From assembly GCA_022393335.1 (NCBI GenBank), contig JAJEKB010021016.1, forward strand, positions 720,156-784,155: 64,000 nucleotides of DNA, written 5' to 3'. The translations under genes and the position numbers were made by a program. This DNA comes from Macrotrachela quadricornifera (lineage: Eukaryota; Rotifera; Eurotatoria; Philodinida; Philodinidae). The notes below the pieces were generated by a model. It did not search any database, was not told the origin of the DNA, and worked only from the letters and a program-made list of their open reading frames with translations. Below, one piece after another: positions 11,875 to 22,938 of this stretch (position 1 is its first letter; every line of letters starts with the position of its first letter).

Positions 11875-12936
11875 TGGACAAATATCTAGATCGACTTGAC
11901 GATTTTCCTATTTGGAAAGAACCATATAGAGAATTTTATCACAATGATCATATTACACTTCCAACAGATGAAATAAAATCTGTTAAGAAAATAGTATTAT
12001 ATAATAGAAGACGACATGAAAGTAAAAGAAGTAGATAATTAGAAGAAGCAATGAAGGATATTTCTGATAATAATATACAAGAAGATGTATGGAGTATTTT
12101 TTGCGTAGAGGCTACACTTGAAAACGAAGAGGTTGTTGATGATATAAAGCTTCGATTTAATAACTTAACAGATTTGGATAAAGATGAGAATCCAGATAGT
12201 GAACTTTTGTTAGAAAGTAAAAAAATATATATGAAATTCATCCTGAAAAATGTTATGTCGAAAAAATTCGGCCTATGTTAAAGAAAACGATAGGTGAAGA
12301 ATTGAATGTCCTTTATTATGTATGCGATTGGTGTGTTCGGATAGCTGTTGATAAAAACACTAACTATGTTTGAGTTTTTATTACAGGAGTAGCTGGTACC
12401 GGCAAGAGTCCTTTATTAATATGTATGTTCTATGAAGCAAATAAAATCTTATATAGAATGAATGATTTTACAACGAATAAAATTCGAATGTTGACATATA
12501 CGCCAACAAATGCTGCTGCACTCAATCTGAATTGTAATACTATTCATAGTACATTTAGATAGGTATTAAAAATCTTAATATCTCAGAGAATATTTTAAAA
12601 ACTATGGGATCTAAACTGGACGGCTTAGTTCTGTTATATATTGATGGAATTTCTTTAGCTGATGAACCTTTTTGGAGAGAACTACATACACATCTAGTTC
12701 ATATCATGCAACTAACTGGTTCTAATGTATATTTTGGAAATGTATCTATAGTTGCTCTAGACAATTTTTATCCTGAAAAATCACCAAAAATCATCTTCAA
12801 CATTTCTGAAAAACCTTCAAAATACCTCGAGGGAAATAATTTAGGAATTTTTGAAGTTTTTACTAGGTACTTAGAAGTTTCTTTAACGTGGAAGAGAAAA
12901 TTACGAACAAATTTTTATTATACTGAGAATTGGTAA
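11875..12936 (+). pseudogene. Decayed Pif1-like (Helitron-type) helicase
   Basis: Three discontinuous frames read as one broken helicase. The first part (from about 11875) carries a TAA near 12037 and ends near 12280. The middle part has an intact Walker A motif, ITGVAGTGKS, near 12383-12415, preceded directly by an in-frame TGA, and a TYTPTNAAALNLNC segment like the helicase motif that follows in Pif1 proteins. The third part (12604-12936) has IDGISLADEPFWRELHTHL, where the Walker B Glu of IDE is changed, and LDNFYP where GDFxQLPP is expected. Several stops and lost motif residues mean it is dead. Pif1-like helicases are host genes or the helicase half of Helitron transposons; no Rep domain is visible, so the source is uncertain. 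Confidence 0.6.
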
Positions 12937-13421
12937 AACATGGATTTTTGGTTCAGAAATTTTCGAGTAAAAAAGGTTATAAAATTATAATAAGCCGATT
13001 CAATTCAAGAAATTAGGCAAAAGCGAATAATCACGTTTTTTGAGCTTCATTTTTAGAAGCTAGAAAAGAAGGCTAAATTTCTATTTACCTGAGATGGACT
13101 GCCGTGTACTCTTTGAGTTTCTTATTTGCAAACGAATGTGCATCGATAGAACATTTGGATTATTTTTTTTTCTTTTTTCTTACGTCGCCCACAAACCATA
13201 CAGAATATTTTGCAAATAGTGTCATTAAATCAGGCTTCAGTATGTTTTGCTTCGATCATGATTGTGTTCTTTGCTCTGTGTCAACTGAATTTCTTGCGCA
13301 AAATGAGTAGAACTGCCGTGCAGTGAATAGGAAGAATGTGAAGAAATAATTATTCTTTTCTGCCTTTTGCGTTTAACGTCAAATTACTACCATCGTTTTT
13401 AGGTAGCATGGACTTTCTTTG
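12937..13421. other. Intergenic, nothing recognised
   Basis: Only a short T-rich frame (13104-13310) is present, with no domain. Confidence 0.45.
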
Positions 13422-14335
13422 AATTTCGTCACAACGATTTGAGAAGCCAGAATGTTTCATAAGTTTTGAGGCATGACAAAGTTCATTTATAAGGACAGAT
13501 AGAACATTGTCTAATCATTATGTTTTTATATCAGCTTCGAGTATTCGTGACGGCCTTTCAAGTGATATATAATTGAATAATATTTTCTCTTATAATAACA
13601 GATATATAAAAATGAGAATGTGATGAGAAAATCTTAAATTTGTTTTTAAAAGATGTGGTGTGAAAAGCTCTATAAAAAGTATCTGAACAAATACATACTG
13701 ACTTGTTCAGATGGCATGGTTCATTCTCAAAATGAACGACCTTGATGATGATGCTACATTCCATCGTATTGAGTATAATAAAACGACATTTCGAAGACTT
13801 GTTTATTTCAGAGTTGAGATCTATTTGCACAAACGTTGTAGAGTTATCTATGATGCAGCTTTTAAAATAAAATTTAAGCTCTTATTTTTGTATCTCAAAC
13901 TGAGTTATATGCAAAGTAAAACAAATCTTAGAAATATTTTTTATTCTACTCATTAACATCATCATGAAGCTTGTTGATTATGAGTATAAACTATGGTAAA
14001 AGAACAAATCTACAAGTGTTTATTCCGACATATCTGTAAAGTTTTTCACGCCGCATCTTTTTAAAAAAATTCAAGATTAGTATCATTTATCTACGCTAAG
14101 ACAGTTGCGAGATACATTTTGCATCATATTGGTCGATTCCGAAAATTTGTCACGAGTACTCGAAACTGCTATAAAAACATAATGATTAGGAAATGTTTTA
14201 TGTATTCGTATAAAAGAATTTTATCTCGCCTCAAAACTTATGAAATCATTCTGTATATAAAAAGCTGTTCATTATGTTTTCATTCTCAAAATGCTATTAA
14301 TATCGCAAGTACGATACCACAAAATTTCAAACAAA
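13422..14335. repeat. Large diverged inverted repeat next to the RBR gene 3' end
   Basis: The left arm (about 13422-13700) and right arm (about 14020-14335) pair as reverse complements with mismatches. Landmarks are TTTCATAAGTTTTGAGGC, AATCATTATGTTTTTATA, TTCGAGTA(T/C)TCGTGAC and AAAGATG(T/C)GG(T/C)GTGAAAA. Open frames on both strands within it (13558-13956) are by-products. The right end stops about 20 nt from the stop codon of the RBR ligase, so the repeat may fall in its 3' untranslated region. Confidence 0.65.
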
Positions 14336-14353
14336 AACTATTCTTATTGTTAT

Positions 14354-16029
14354 TTAAATTGGTGTATATCGTTGACATTTTTTTTCAAAATGTCTTGTTC
14401 CATAAATCATACGTCCACAAATAAAGCAATATTGTTTCATACAAGCATTACATAATAACCAATTATCTTGCCCAATTTTGGCATTGAGTTTTTTACATGA
14501 TTTAGATGGACATTGTTTTACTCGATTGACAATAGCAGAACCAATACTTGATCGATTATCAATAGAAATTTTAACATCATTTTCATTTTGATCATCTTCT
14601 TGTTGAGATATTGTTACTATATTTGCTATTTTAGTTAATTCTTCTTTAGCAGAATCCACTTGTTCAATTTTACCATAAGGATTATTTAATAATGAATGAG
14701 TATTAGATATTTGAGAATTTATTATTGTTTGCCAAGTAAAATGATGATTACATCGTGAACAATGCATATGTGAACAACCACCATTTTTTTCAATTCGTAC
14801 ATGACAATTAGGACAATTTTGAGTATTAAGTGATTCTATTCGTTCAGCACTTAATATATCTTCTAATAAAGAATTTTCTTCAGATAATTTAATTATAATT
14901 TGACGATATTTTTGTTTAGCAAGATTTTGTTGAGCTGAAATTTGTTTTTCTTTTTCAATTTTAGCTAATTGTTCAAGAGCTTCTTCTTTTTCTTTTTGAA
15001 TTCGTTGTTGTTCTTTTTCTTTTTGTATTCTTATTTGTTCAATAATATAATCTTTTGGACACATTGTTTGAGAATGATATAATTCTTTACATTTTTTACA
15101 AAATGTATAATAACATTGATGACACATAGCTAAATTATCTTCATCATTATTAACAAGAACAGGTGATTGACATCTAAATAAAAGAAGAAGAGAAAAACAA
15201 AAACATTCTTTTTATTTTTTTTTCTCTTTTACCTTGGACACCAAAGAATATCATTCATTAATTCAAGACCTTGTTGTAATGTTAATCTTTCATATTTTTC
15301 ATATAATTGATCATTTTGAAGAATTCGTTTTATTTCTGTTGGAAGTAATGATTGTTTACATTGATTTTGTGGACAATGAAGTTTTTCACCAAATAAACCA
15401 TTTTCAAAAGTTATTTGAATATAATTATTTAAACATGATTGACAATAATAATGACCACAATTATGAAGACGAATACAATTAATACCTGGAAGTTTATCTG
15501 TACAAATTGAACATATTTGAAGTTGTTTTTCAAATTGTTCTTCTTCACGTTCATGATTATAATTAATTAAATATTGAAAAATTTTTTCAATATTTTTATT
15601 TGTATATCCATTTAATGCTCGTGGATCATTATCTTGTTCATTAAATTGTGTATGAAAAATTAATTCATTATTTATTTCAGATTTTATTAATTCAATCCAA
15701 TCATAAACACAAACTTCATTTTTTAAAAATAAATAATTATCAAGTTTTTGACAAAGATATTTTAAATGATTTTTTGATAAATAAAAACATGATAAAATAA
15801 ATGATGGAGGATAATTACTTGGATATTCATCATGATATTGAATAATAAGTGTAAATGGTGGTAAATATTGAATTATATATGTTTGATTATTAAATTTAAT
15901 TGTAAATGGTGTTATTATATTTAATTCAATTAATATTTCATATTGATTATCATCAATAAGACGAAATTTTTTATCAAATATTGATTGTAATGCTAAAATT
16001 TCATCAGCTTGTTTTTCAATATTTGTCAT
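14354..16029 (-). CDS. RNF14-like RBR E3 ubiquitin ligase (two exons)
   Basis: Exons 15233-16029 and 14354-15173 join across a 59-nt intron (15174-15232) to give 538 residues; the split codon makes WCPRCQSP continuous. An N-terminal RWD domain (about 1-125) is followed by RING1 (Cys173 to about Cys224), an IBR (about 264-304), a charged coiled-coil linker (about 308-375) and RING2 starting CPNC at 386. The expected thioester cysteine is Cys399 (GGC then SHMHC). Where RING2 usually has FCWxC this protein has FTWQT, so two zinc-binding cysteines are replaced by threonine. It then carries an additional CPSKSC...CNAC...CFIC...HFEKKC zinc module at about 487-532. RBR ligases take ubiquitin from E2 onto the RING2 cysteine; RNF14 relatives act in transcription and ribosome quality control. 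The substrate here is unknown. Confidence 0.88.
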
Positions 16030-16466
16030 TATTATTCTTGGTTAAAATGCAAAATAATATTTATAGGCACATGTTAATTTTTCATTTCTTGTGCAATTAC
16101 AACGCAACATAAGACTGCGTGAATCAGTATTTAAGTAAAAGGAACACAGAATGCGCACAACATGATAAGTAAAAATATGTTATGTTCGTCATCGATAAAT
16201 ATGAATAAACAAAAATTACATAACAAAAATAAAGAATATCACTAAAAAATGAAATCTAAAGATTTCCTTATGCATAGAAAATTTTATTTAAAAATAATAA
16301 AAGATAGTATTTCTCTTCTTATCACCAAGAGTTAACCCTAATTCTCTATAGACATCAGGAGTATAAATCATATTGTCGTGCAATATCTATACAAGAATAT
16401 TTACACATACAAATAAAATATAATCAATACGATATTCAATAAATTGTATCTGATATTTCTCATAGC
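16030..16466. other. 5' flank of the RBR gene
   Basis: AT-rich, no gene recognised. It probably contains the promoter of the minus-strand ligase. Confidence 0.45.
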
Positions 16467-16680
16467 TGTCATAATGTCATTACACTTGCTATCCAGAGCT
16501 AAACGTCTCGATACCCAACGGGGTAACCAAATGAATTTGATTACCTTCCAGGCTGCTTACCATATTAGATAACGATCTCGTTACCCGACAATGAAATGAT
16601 ATCCTTCAGAAGCTGAGGAATTTGAGTGAATTTGGTCAAATGATCTCATTACCCGATAATGAGACGTATCCTTCAGAAGA

Positions 16681-16790
16681 CAAAGCACAAAGTGAGAGTG
16701 CTTCGGGGGTCTGATCAGAAGGCAAAGCACAAAGTGAGGGTGTCACGGGGGCCCGATCAAAAGGCAAAGCACATAGTGACAGTGGTTCGA
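16681..16790. repeat. 42-bp tandem repeat, three units
   Basis: Units beginning CAAAGCACAAAGTGAG occur at 16681, 16723 and 16765, exactly 42 nt apart, the third diverged and partial. Much more G-rich than the surroundings. Confidence 0.85.
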
Positions 16791-16960
16791 ACGCTTCCTT
16801 TTATCGTAGAAAACTAGCGCCTTTCATATTCATCCTCGGTATTGCTTGGCTAATTGAGATTATCTTTTTTTCCTCCAATCTTGCACAACTCAAAAATGAT
16901 TATTTCTTCCCTGACTATTTTGTGGAACTCACATATGAAAAATGTGAGTGTAAGTTTTGC

Positions 16961-16990
16961 GGCTCCCCCCTCCACCCCCCCCCCTCCCCC
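16961..16990 (-). other. C-rich tract, possible G-quadruplex on the minus strand
   Basis: Runs of six, ten or so, and five cytosines in about 30 nt lie in an otherwise AT-rich region. The minus strand has matching G-runs that could stack. Confidence 0.5.
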
Positions 16991-17066
16991 TTACAGACAT
17001 ACCCATTACAGACAGCCCCCATTACAGACACCTCTCCATTACAGACACCCGTCCATTACAGACAGG
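16991..17066. repeat. 16-bp tandem repeat, CCATTACAGACA core
   Basis: Five copies of an (A)TTACAGACA core lie about 14-17 nt apart between 16991 and 17066, with variable linkers. An incidental open frame crosses them; no protein is implied. Confidence 0.8.
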
Positions 17067-17352
17067 TACCATACAGAAATTGGTTCCTATGTTTATTTAG
17101 CTGAGATCCGGTTTTTCAGAGATATGTGAATTTCACATTTTAGTCCCAAAGGGACTGCGCTGACAAGCTTTTTCATCATCTTTCGGATAATGACCAAATT
17201 CACTCAAATTCATCAACTTCTAGAAAGATATTCATGTAGCAGGATATCGTTACCTGTCGAATAATGACCAAATTCATTCAAATTCCTCGACCTACAGAAG
17301 AACTATGCGTCTGTTTTAATTAGGATACCCGGCGTAATGGTATTATGACATC

Positions 17353-18410
17353 ACTCATATTTCTTATAATTTTGGTTTCGATAATGTTTATAAGCAAACA
17401 ACGACTATACGTTGCCTCTATGGATTAGACATCACTGCAAAATTACAATAAGTGAATGACATACATTAAGTAGAAAGAAAAATATTGGAAGTACTATTAA
17501 TTCAACTTCAGTGCACTCTTTCGTCGATAATACGTTAATATGTATCATTTTTCATATATCCATTTGCGACATTTTTTCGTTTTGCCAAATTCTTACATAG
17601 TCAATAATCATCCTATTATTTTATATATTGCTTCCTACACAACAGTAACATATATCCAGAAAATCGATACGGTAAAAGATTACATACTGGTAAGAATTAA
17701 ATAACGTATTAAATATGGTACATTATTATATCTAGTACTTCTTTTTGCATTTTCCGCATTCTCCATATCCTGAATATATGACACCTCTGTCAACACTAAT
17801 GTTTTTATATTAATGAGATATAATATTTGTTTATCATTTTTTCAAAAGATAATAATTTCTCTTATAAATATGCTTATAAAAAGAATACAACGTAGAAAAA
17901 CCTACAAGAAGTACTTCTCGAATATACTCAAAATCATATAATTGGTATTTGGTTGTTTTAATCCAATTCGGTCTCTAACATAAAATATGTCGAAATAAAT
18001 TTCTATTGTTAAATAAGAAAAGTCTTCTAAATATTTTTTTATGACATTTGATATAATAGAAATATAGTACTTTTCATTTTCAACTTGAGAAAATTATTAG
18101 AACAAGATAATAAGATTTTGTTCTAGCATATTATATCTTTTTTTTTCTTTTGTATTTATTATTCAATTGATTTTATATCGATTATGATTTTGAAAAAAAA
18201 AAATTTGTTAAATAAGTAACATTAGATTTCAAGAATGAAAATAAAATTCTTTTACAACAGTTTTCAAGTTTTTATAAGATGCATTATATTTCTTATTCAA
18301 TGATAAGAAACAATGGGTAATAAAATAATCTAACATATTTTACAACCATTTATATTCTTTGAAGAATATTTAAAAGATTCTATTACTACTTTTTATCGTA
18401 GTCATACAAG
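17353..18410. other. AT-rich upstream region of the astacin gene
   Basis: No gene seen. Very AT-rich with poly-T and poly-A runs; the last part should include the astacin promoter. Confidence 0.5.
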
Positions 18411-19766
18411 ATGAAGTTTCTCTTCTGTATTATTATAGTTATTAATGTCTATAGAAATAATTTTTATGTATTATCATTACCAGCAGTAAGATTTTATTTA
18501 TTAATATAATTTGATTATATTTAAAAATTTCGTTTCAATCTAAAAGATTAATGATATCAATGAAAAAACGAAAAATCCTTCATTATTAACAACAACTAAT
18601 CCGGAACATATGGGTATGCGTATTTATTTGATATTTTTACAAATTGATTATGACTATTTTATTTTAGGAGGTCATTATCAAGGTGATATGATTTTTCCTA
18701 ATGAAATATCAGTAAGAATTTTTTATATATTAATAATATATTAATGATTTTATCTTAAATAAAGCGTGGAGCTGCTCATAGACCATTATGGCAACGATGG
18801 CCAAATGGTGTAATACCTTATGATATGACACCATCTATTAGTTAGTATTTTATAATAATTTTTTTTTTTCGAAAATTTTTTTTTTTTTATTTTAGCTTTT
18901 AATCATTCAATATTAATTGTTAATGCTATGCGGCGTATGGAAAATTTAACACGAGTAAATGATATACTATGTATTCAATTTCGTCCGAAAACTGAAAATG
19001 ATAATATTTTTATTACAATACAAAATGGAACTGGTTGTTCAGCTCATGTATTTAATAAAATATTTTTTTTAAAAAAAAAAAAGGAAATTTTAATACTTTT
19101 AGGTTGGATATCTTCAAAATTTTACATTAAATCGTACACTTACTTTAATGCATGCACCACCTTATACTTGTATGATAACTGGAATTATTCAACATGAACT
19201 TCTTCATATATTAGGTATTTATATATACAAAATAAATTTCAATTGATTTATTTTTATTTGAATTTAAGGTTTTTTTCATGAACAATCTCGTCCTGATCGT
19301 GATGAATATGTTGCTATTCAATGGGATAATATTATTAATGGTAACTAACAAATATTATTTATCTTTTTGTTGTTATAACAATAAATAATTTATATAAAAT
19401 TTAGGTACTCAATTCAATTTTGCTAAATATACAGAAGAAGATATTGATTATCTAATGTTACCATATGATTATGGATCTGTTATGCATTATGAAGCAAATG
19501 CTTTCAGTTCTAATGGTCGATTAACGATTATTCCAACGAAAAATTCTTCAGCATTTATTGGACAACGAATTGGTATGAGTCCGATTGATATTCTTGAGGT
19601 TCAACGTTATTATGGATGTCTTCCAACTCCAACAACAACAATTATTACTACAAGTAGTTCAAAAATAACTACAGAATCGATGGCTTTAACTGTTCTTCCG
19701 AAAATTACTTTAGTAGTTTTATTCTATTGTATTGTCGTTTTAGAAGAATTATTACCTGAAATGTGA
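18411..19766 (+). CDS. Astacin-family zinc metalloprotease (eight exons)
   Basis: Exons 18411-18485, 18547-18613, 18668-18711, 18765-18840, 18896-19047, 19103-19214, 19269-19340 and 19405-19766 are separated by seven introns of 53-64 nt and give 319 residues in a single frame. A signal peptide (about 1-24) precedes a short propeptide with YQGD at 51-54, whose Asp54 matches the aspartate switch that blocks zinc in astacin zymogens. The mature domain begins near RGAAHRPLWQRWPNG. The zinc site HELLHILGFFHE is complete at 169-180 with catalytic Glu170, and the Met-turn SVMHY is at 224-228. A Thr-rich spacer and a hydrophobic C terminus (about 295-312) suggest a GPI anchor or membrane tether. It is expected to cleave extracellular proteins; roles in development, digestion or matrix remodelling are all known for the family. 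Confidence 0.9.
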
Positions 19767-21265
19767 TACTTATATAAGAAAATATTTCGAAGAATTGTCT
19801 TCATTAAACTATGTTAACAATTTTAATACAATTTTCTTTTTTTTTCTATTTAATTTTAAATAAATAATTTATCTTCTAATATAAATCAATTGAAAATAAT
19901 ATAAACATAAAAATCTTTGAAATATTTTATGAAACATCTTCGAGAAATGTACCATAAAAAGAAGAATGTCGGTAAATGACTCTTTCTTAATAATCAAAAA
20001 CTATTCCTGAAATATCGATAAACACTATAAATTTCTATGATAAGTTGAATAAATCAGCTAGCTTTTGACTCGAATTTCAGGCTGAAATGATGATTTTTGC
20101 TTTGTTATAATTTTAGTGCTGTCTATCTCCTGAACAGTTTCATTTTTAAGCAGTCATTTCTAGCGTGACCATCTTCGACGGAAGTTATCACAATATATTT
20201 TCTTTTTGAAAAAATAAAGAAATGAAAAATTTTTGCTTCATGACAAAAGAACGGTTTGGCAATCATAGTGAATTTAGAATAATTGTCATCGGCATGGTTA
20301 TCTTCGACGATAAAAATGTTGAAAAATCTTCTTGTATTGGAAACGGATTATCATCTTAAGAATCTACCAGAAAAAGTCAAACTTTTTAGAATCTTACAAG
20401 ATTTTCGCTTAGCAAAAACTTATTATATTTCAGATTTCAACAGAAAGAAAAATATTAGATGAAATACGAAAAAAATTTTGTCTCCTCTAATCTTGACCAT
20501 CTCAGAACCCTTGTATATTTCAAAACTGAAATTCTGACGCGGATTCTATATGTACCAATACTTGTATAATACAAAAGTTTTAACATTATTTAACAATAGA
20601 CAAAAAGAAACAGTATGTACATGTTGATTTTTCGTAATAAAATATTTATTTTGTATTATAAATAATGATTATTATTGTTATTCTCTACTAGTTGTGATGA
20701 AATCTTTTATTAATTATCTTATTTTAATAGTAAATATACTAGAAATTCTTTTAAAGAAAGATATTTTCTGTTTTGTTTTTGAAAAAGTAGATGACAGATA
20801 TTAGCAGAATTTTTGCTCAAAAATAGAATACTAATAGTTTCTATAAGAGAAAAATTCAGCCTATTTTCCTATTTATTTGTCTCAATTATCATGTTTTTGA
20901 TGAGAAGACTGGTCTTACAAAATTAAGTATTTATTTTAACTTGTTTTATAAAATAATAAATAAAAAAGGAAGAAATTTCTTTTTACAGTTTATCTTTTCC
21001 TCTCAATTATCTGTTGAGTTGGTCATAAAGATAAGAACAAACAAAACTAATATTATAGAAAAACAAAAAGCACGTGATCCTAACTTTATTTTAGTAAATA
21101 TTCGATTTAATGTTTTTTTTTTTCTAATGAAATATATTTCATTTATTATAATGATTAAAACATTATTTTCTCTATTATAAAAAAATAATCGTATATTTAT
21201 TTCAGATTTTTTTTTATTAGAAGAAAAATCTAATTTATAGTTATTGAAAGTTTATTTAATTAAAA
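19767..21265. other. Intergenic between astacin and ART-LRR
   Basis: No gene recognised. A frame at 20941-21180 is lysine- and phenylalanine-rich without a domain and probably belongs to the upstream region of the ART-LRR gene. Confidence 0.5.
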
Positions 21266-22669
21266 ATGGCAGAAAACTTTATTGATGAATCAAAAATAAT
21301 GATTCGAGTATGTGATTTAATATCTGAACCAAAACGAATACTTCCACCAATTACAGGTTATGAAAAAGAACCACTCGTTACACTTGAAGAAGCTATTAAA
21401 CCACTTCTTTCTCTTATTCCTAATATTGAACAAATGATTTGGATAGTTAAACAGAATTGTAAACATTCACAAAATGATCTTTCATATGATGAATTAGCAT
21501 CAATTATGTTATATACTATTGATTGGACACCACAACAATCATCTTTTTATTTTATTCTTAATAAAACTCTTCGTTCACAAAATCGACAAGAATTATTACC
21601 TTGGTTTTTATATCTTCGTCTTTTTATATCAGCACTTTCAAAAATTCCATCAACAAAACATCGAATCATTTATCGTGGAATTAATGAAGATATGGGTGAA
21701 GATTATTCAAAAGATAAAAAATTTATTTGGTGGGCATTTTCATCTTCTACATCATCTATTCAAGTTTTAGAACATTTTCTTGGTCAAAATAAATATCAAA
21801 CTATATTTAATATTGAATGTAATTCAGCAAAAGATATATCAAAATATTCATTTTATCCAAATGAAAATGAAATTTTAATGTATCCAGCAAGACAATTTCA
21901 AGTTATTTCGACATTTAATTCAGGAAATCAATTAAAAATTATTCATATAAAAGAAATTCAACCACTATATCCACTTATTTATATTCCATCAATATTTTCA
22001 AATAATACATATCAAAATACACAACTTTATCAACTTATCGAACAATATAACCCACAATCAAGAGTGAATTTAAAAGTAAAAAATTTAAATGATGAAGATA
22101 TGAAAATTGTTGTTGAAGCAGCTATTATTAATAAACAATGTACAAAACTTGATTTAGGATATAATAAAATAACATCAATTGGTGCATCAATTATTGCTGA
22201 AGCATTAAATAACAACACTACTTTAAAAAATTTATATTTTGATAACAATTGTTTACATGACATAGGTGTTCGTACTTTAACAGAAATATTATCACTTAAT
22301 AATTCTAATCTATCATTTTTAAGTCTTCAAGATACTGGTATAACAGATGAAGGTGCAAAATATTTTGCTGAAATGCTCAAGAAAAATCAAACATTATCTT
22401 TATTAGGACTTGATTGGAATGAAATAGGTGATGAAGGAATTGAAAATTTGGCTCATGCATTAGCTTATCATAACAAAACTCTTACAGATCTCTATCTCAT
22501 GGATAACAAATTTGTGACTGATATGAGTATTGATTCTCTCATTGAAATGCTCAAACATAATCAAGTATTGCGAAGTCTTAATATTAAACAATGTAATCTG
22601 TCTGAAAAAGGAAAAGAAAGTCTTAGACAAATTGCACGATCAAAGAGCAGTTTTAAACTTAAAGTATAA
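21266..22669 (+). CDS. Arginine ADP-ribosyltransferase fused to RNI-type leucine-rich repeats
   Basis: A 467-residue intronless protein. Residues about 30-235 have the R-S-ExE fold signature of arginine-specific mono-ADP-ribosyltransferases: YRG with Arg137, FSSSTS around 158-163, and ENE at 200-202 in the context NEILMYP. The ExE form is the arginine-directed type. Residues about 264-460 are ribonuclease-inhibitor-like leucine-rich repeats of about 28 residues, with LDLGYNKITSIGASIIAEAL as the best unit. No signal peptide or membrane span is visible, so it is likely intracellular. The likely reaction is transfer of ADP-ribose from NAD+ to arginine of a protein selected by the LRR part; that recruitment idea is inference. 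Codon and base composition are strongly AT-biased like the neighbours. A broken second copy lies at 24391-24715. Confidence 0.85.
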   Translation: MAENFIDESKIMIRVCDLISEPKRILPPITGYEKEPLVTLEEAIKPLLSLIPNIEQMIWIVKQNCKHSQNDLSYDELASIMLYTIDWTPQQSSFYFILNKTLRSQNRQELLPWFLYLRLFISALSKIPSTKHRIIYRGINEDMGEDYSKDKKFIWWAFSSSTSSIQVLEHFLGQNKYQTIFNIECNSAKDISKYSFYPNENEILMYPARQFQVISTFNSGNQLKIIHIKEIQPLYPLIYIPSIFSNNTYQNTQLYQLIEQYNPQSRVNLKVKNLNDEDMKIVVEAAIINKQCTKLDLGYNKITSIGASIIAEALNNNTTLKNLYFDNNCLHDIGVRTLTEILSLNNSNLSFLSLQDTGITDEGAKYFAEMLKKNQTLSLLGLDWNEIGDEGIENLAHALAYHNKTLTDLYLMDNKFVTDMSIDSLIEMLKHNQVLRSLNIKQCNLSEKGKESLRQIARSKSSFKLKV

Positions 22670-22938
22670 TTGTTTTTTTATCTAAAAATAATATTAAAAA
22701 AAACTTTCATTAATAAAATACATTCTCATAGAATCATCATATATTCAATGTTGATTGAAATCATTGAATTAATTTTTTCAAGTTGTCATCCATCACACAA
22801 ACACTTAGTAAATCTGCTATGTAAATATCTCTATTTTTTCAAAACTTTTTTTTAAAATTAATGTTTTTCTATGAAAATTCTTGGATAAATATTAAAAATT
22901 CATTAAAAAAAAAAAAGAGTTCTACTTTTGAAAAATAA

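Larger units (their letters stand above)
16467..17352. mobile_element. Composite foldback element with internal tandem arrays
   Basis: The ends share an inverted TGTCATAAT(G/A)(T/C)CATTAC motif (left near 16468, right near 17331-17351). Inside, the module GAATTTGAGTGAATTTGGTC occurs near 16618 and returns inverted at about 17190-17213 and 17253-17282. It contains no transposase, so it is non-autonomous. The centre holds a 42-bp tandem array, a C-rich tract and a 16-bp tandem array, listed separately. Confidence 0.65.

Noticed and set aside
13558..13956. Opposed frames of 81-90 residues
   Set aside because: They lie in the large inverted repeat and its loop; no protein signature.
16765..16800. 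GGTTCGAA motif resembling a tRNA T-loop
   Set aside because: No acceptor, anticodon or D-arm pairing around it; it belongs to the 42-bp tandem repeat.
16681..17066. Tandem units considered as a CRISPR array
   Set aside because: Units are directly adjacent without unique spacers, and the genome is animal.
16854..17129. Proline-rich frame across the tandem repeats
   Set aside because: The apparent repeats in protein reflect the 16-bp DNA repeat and C-tract, not a gene.
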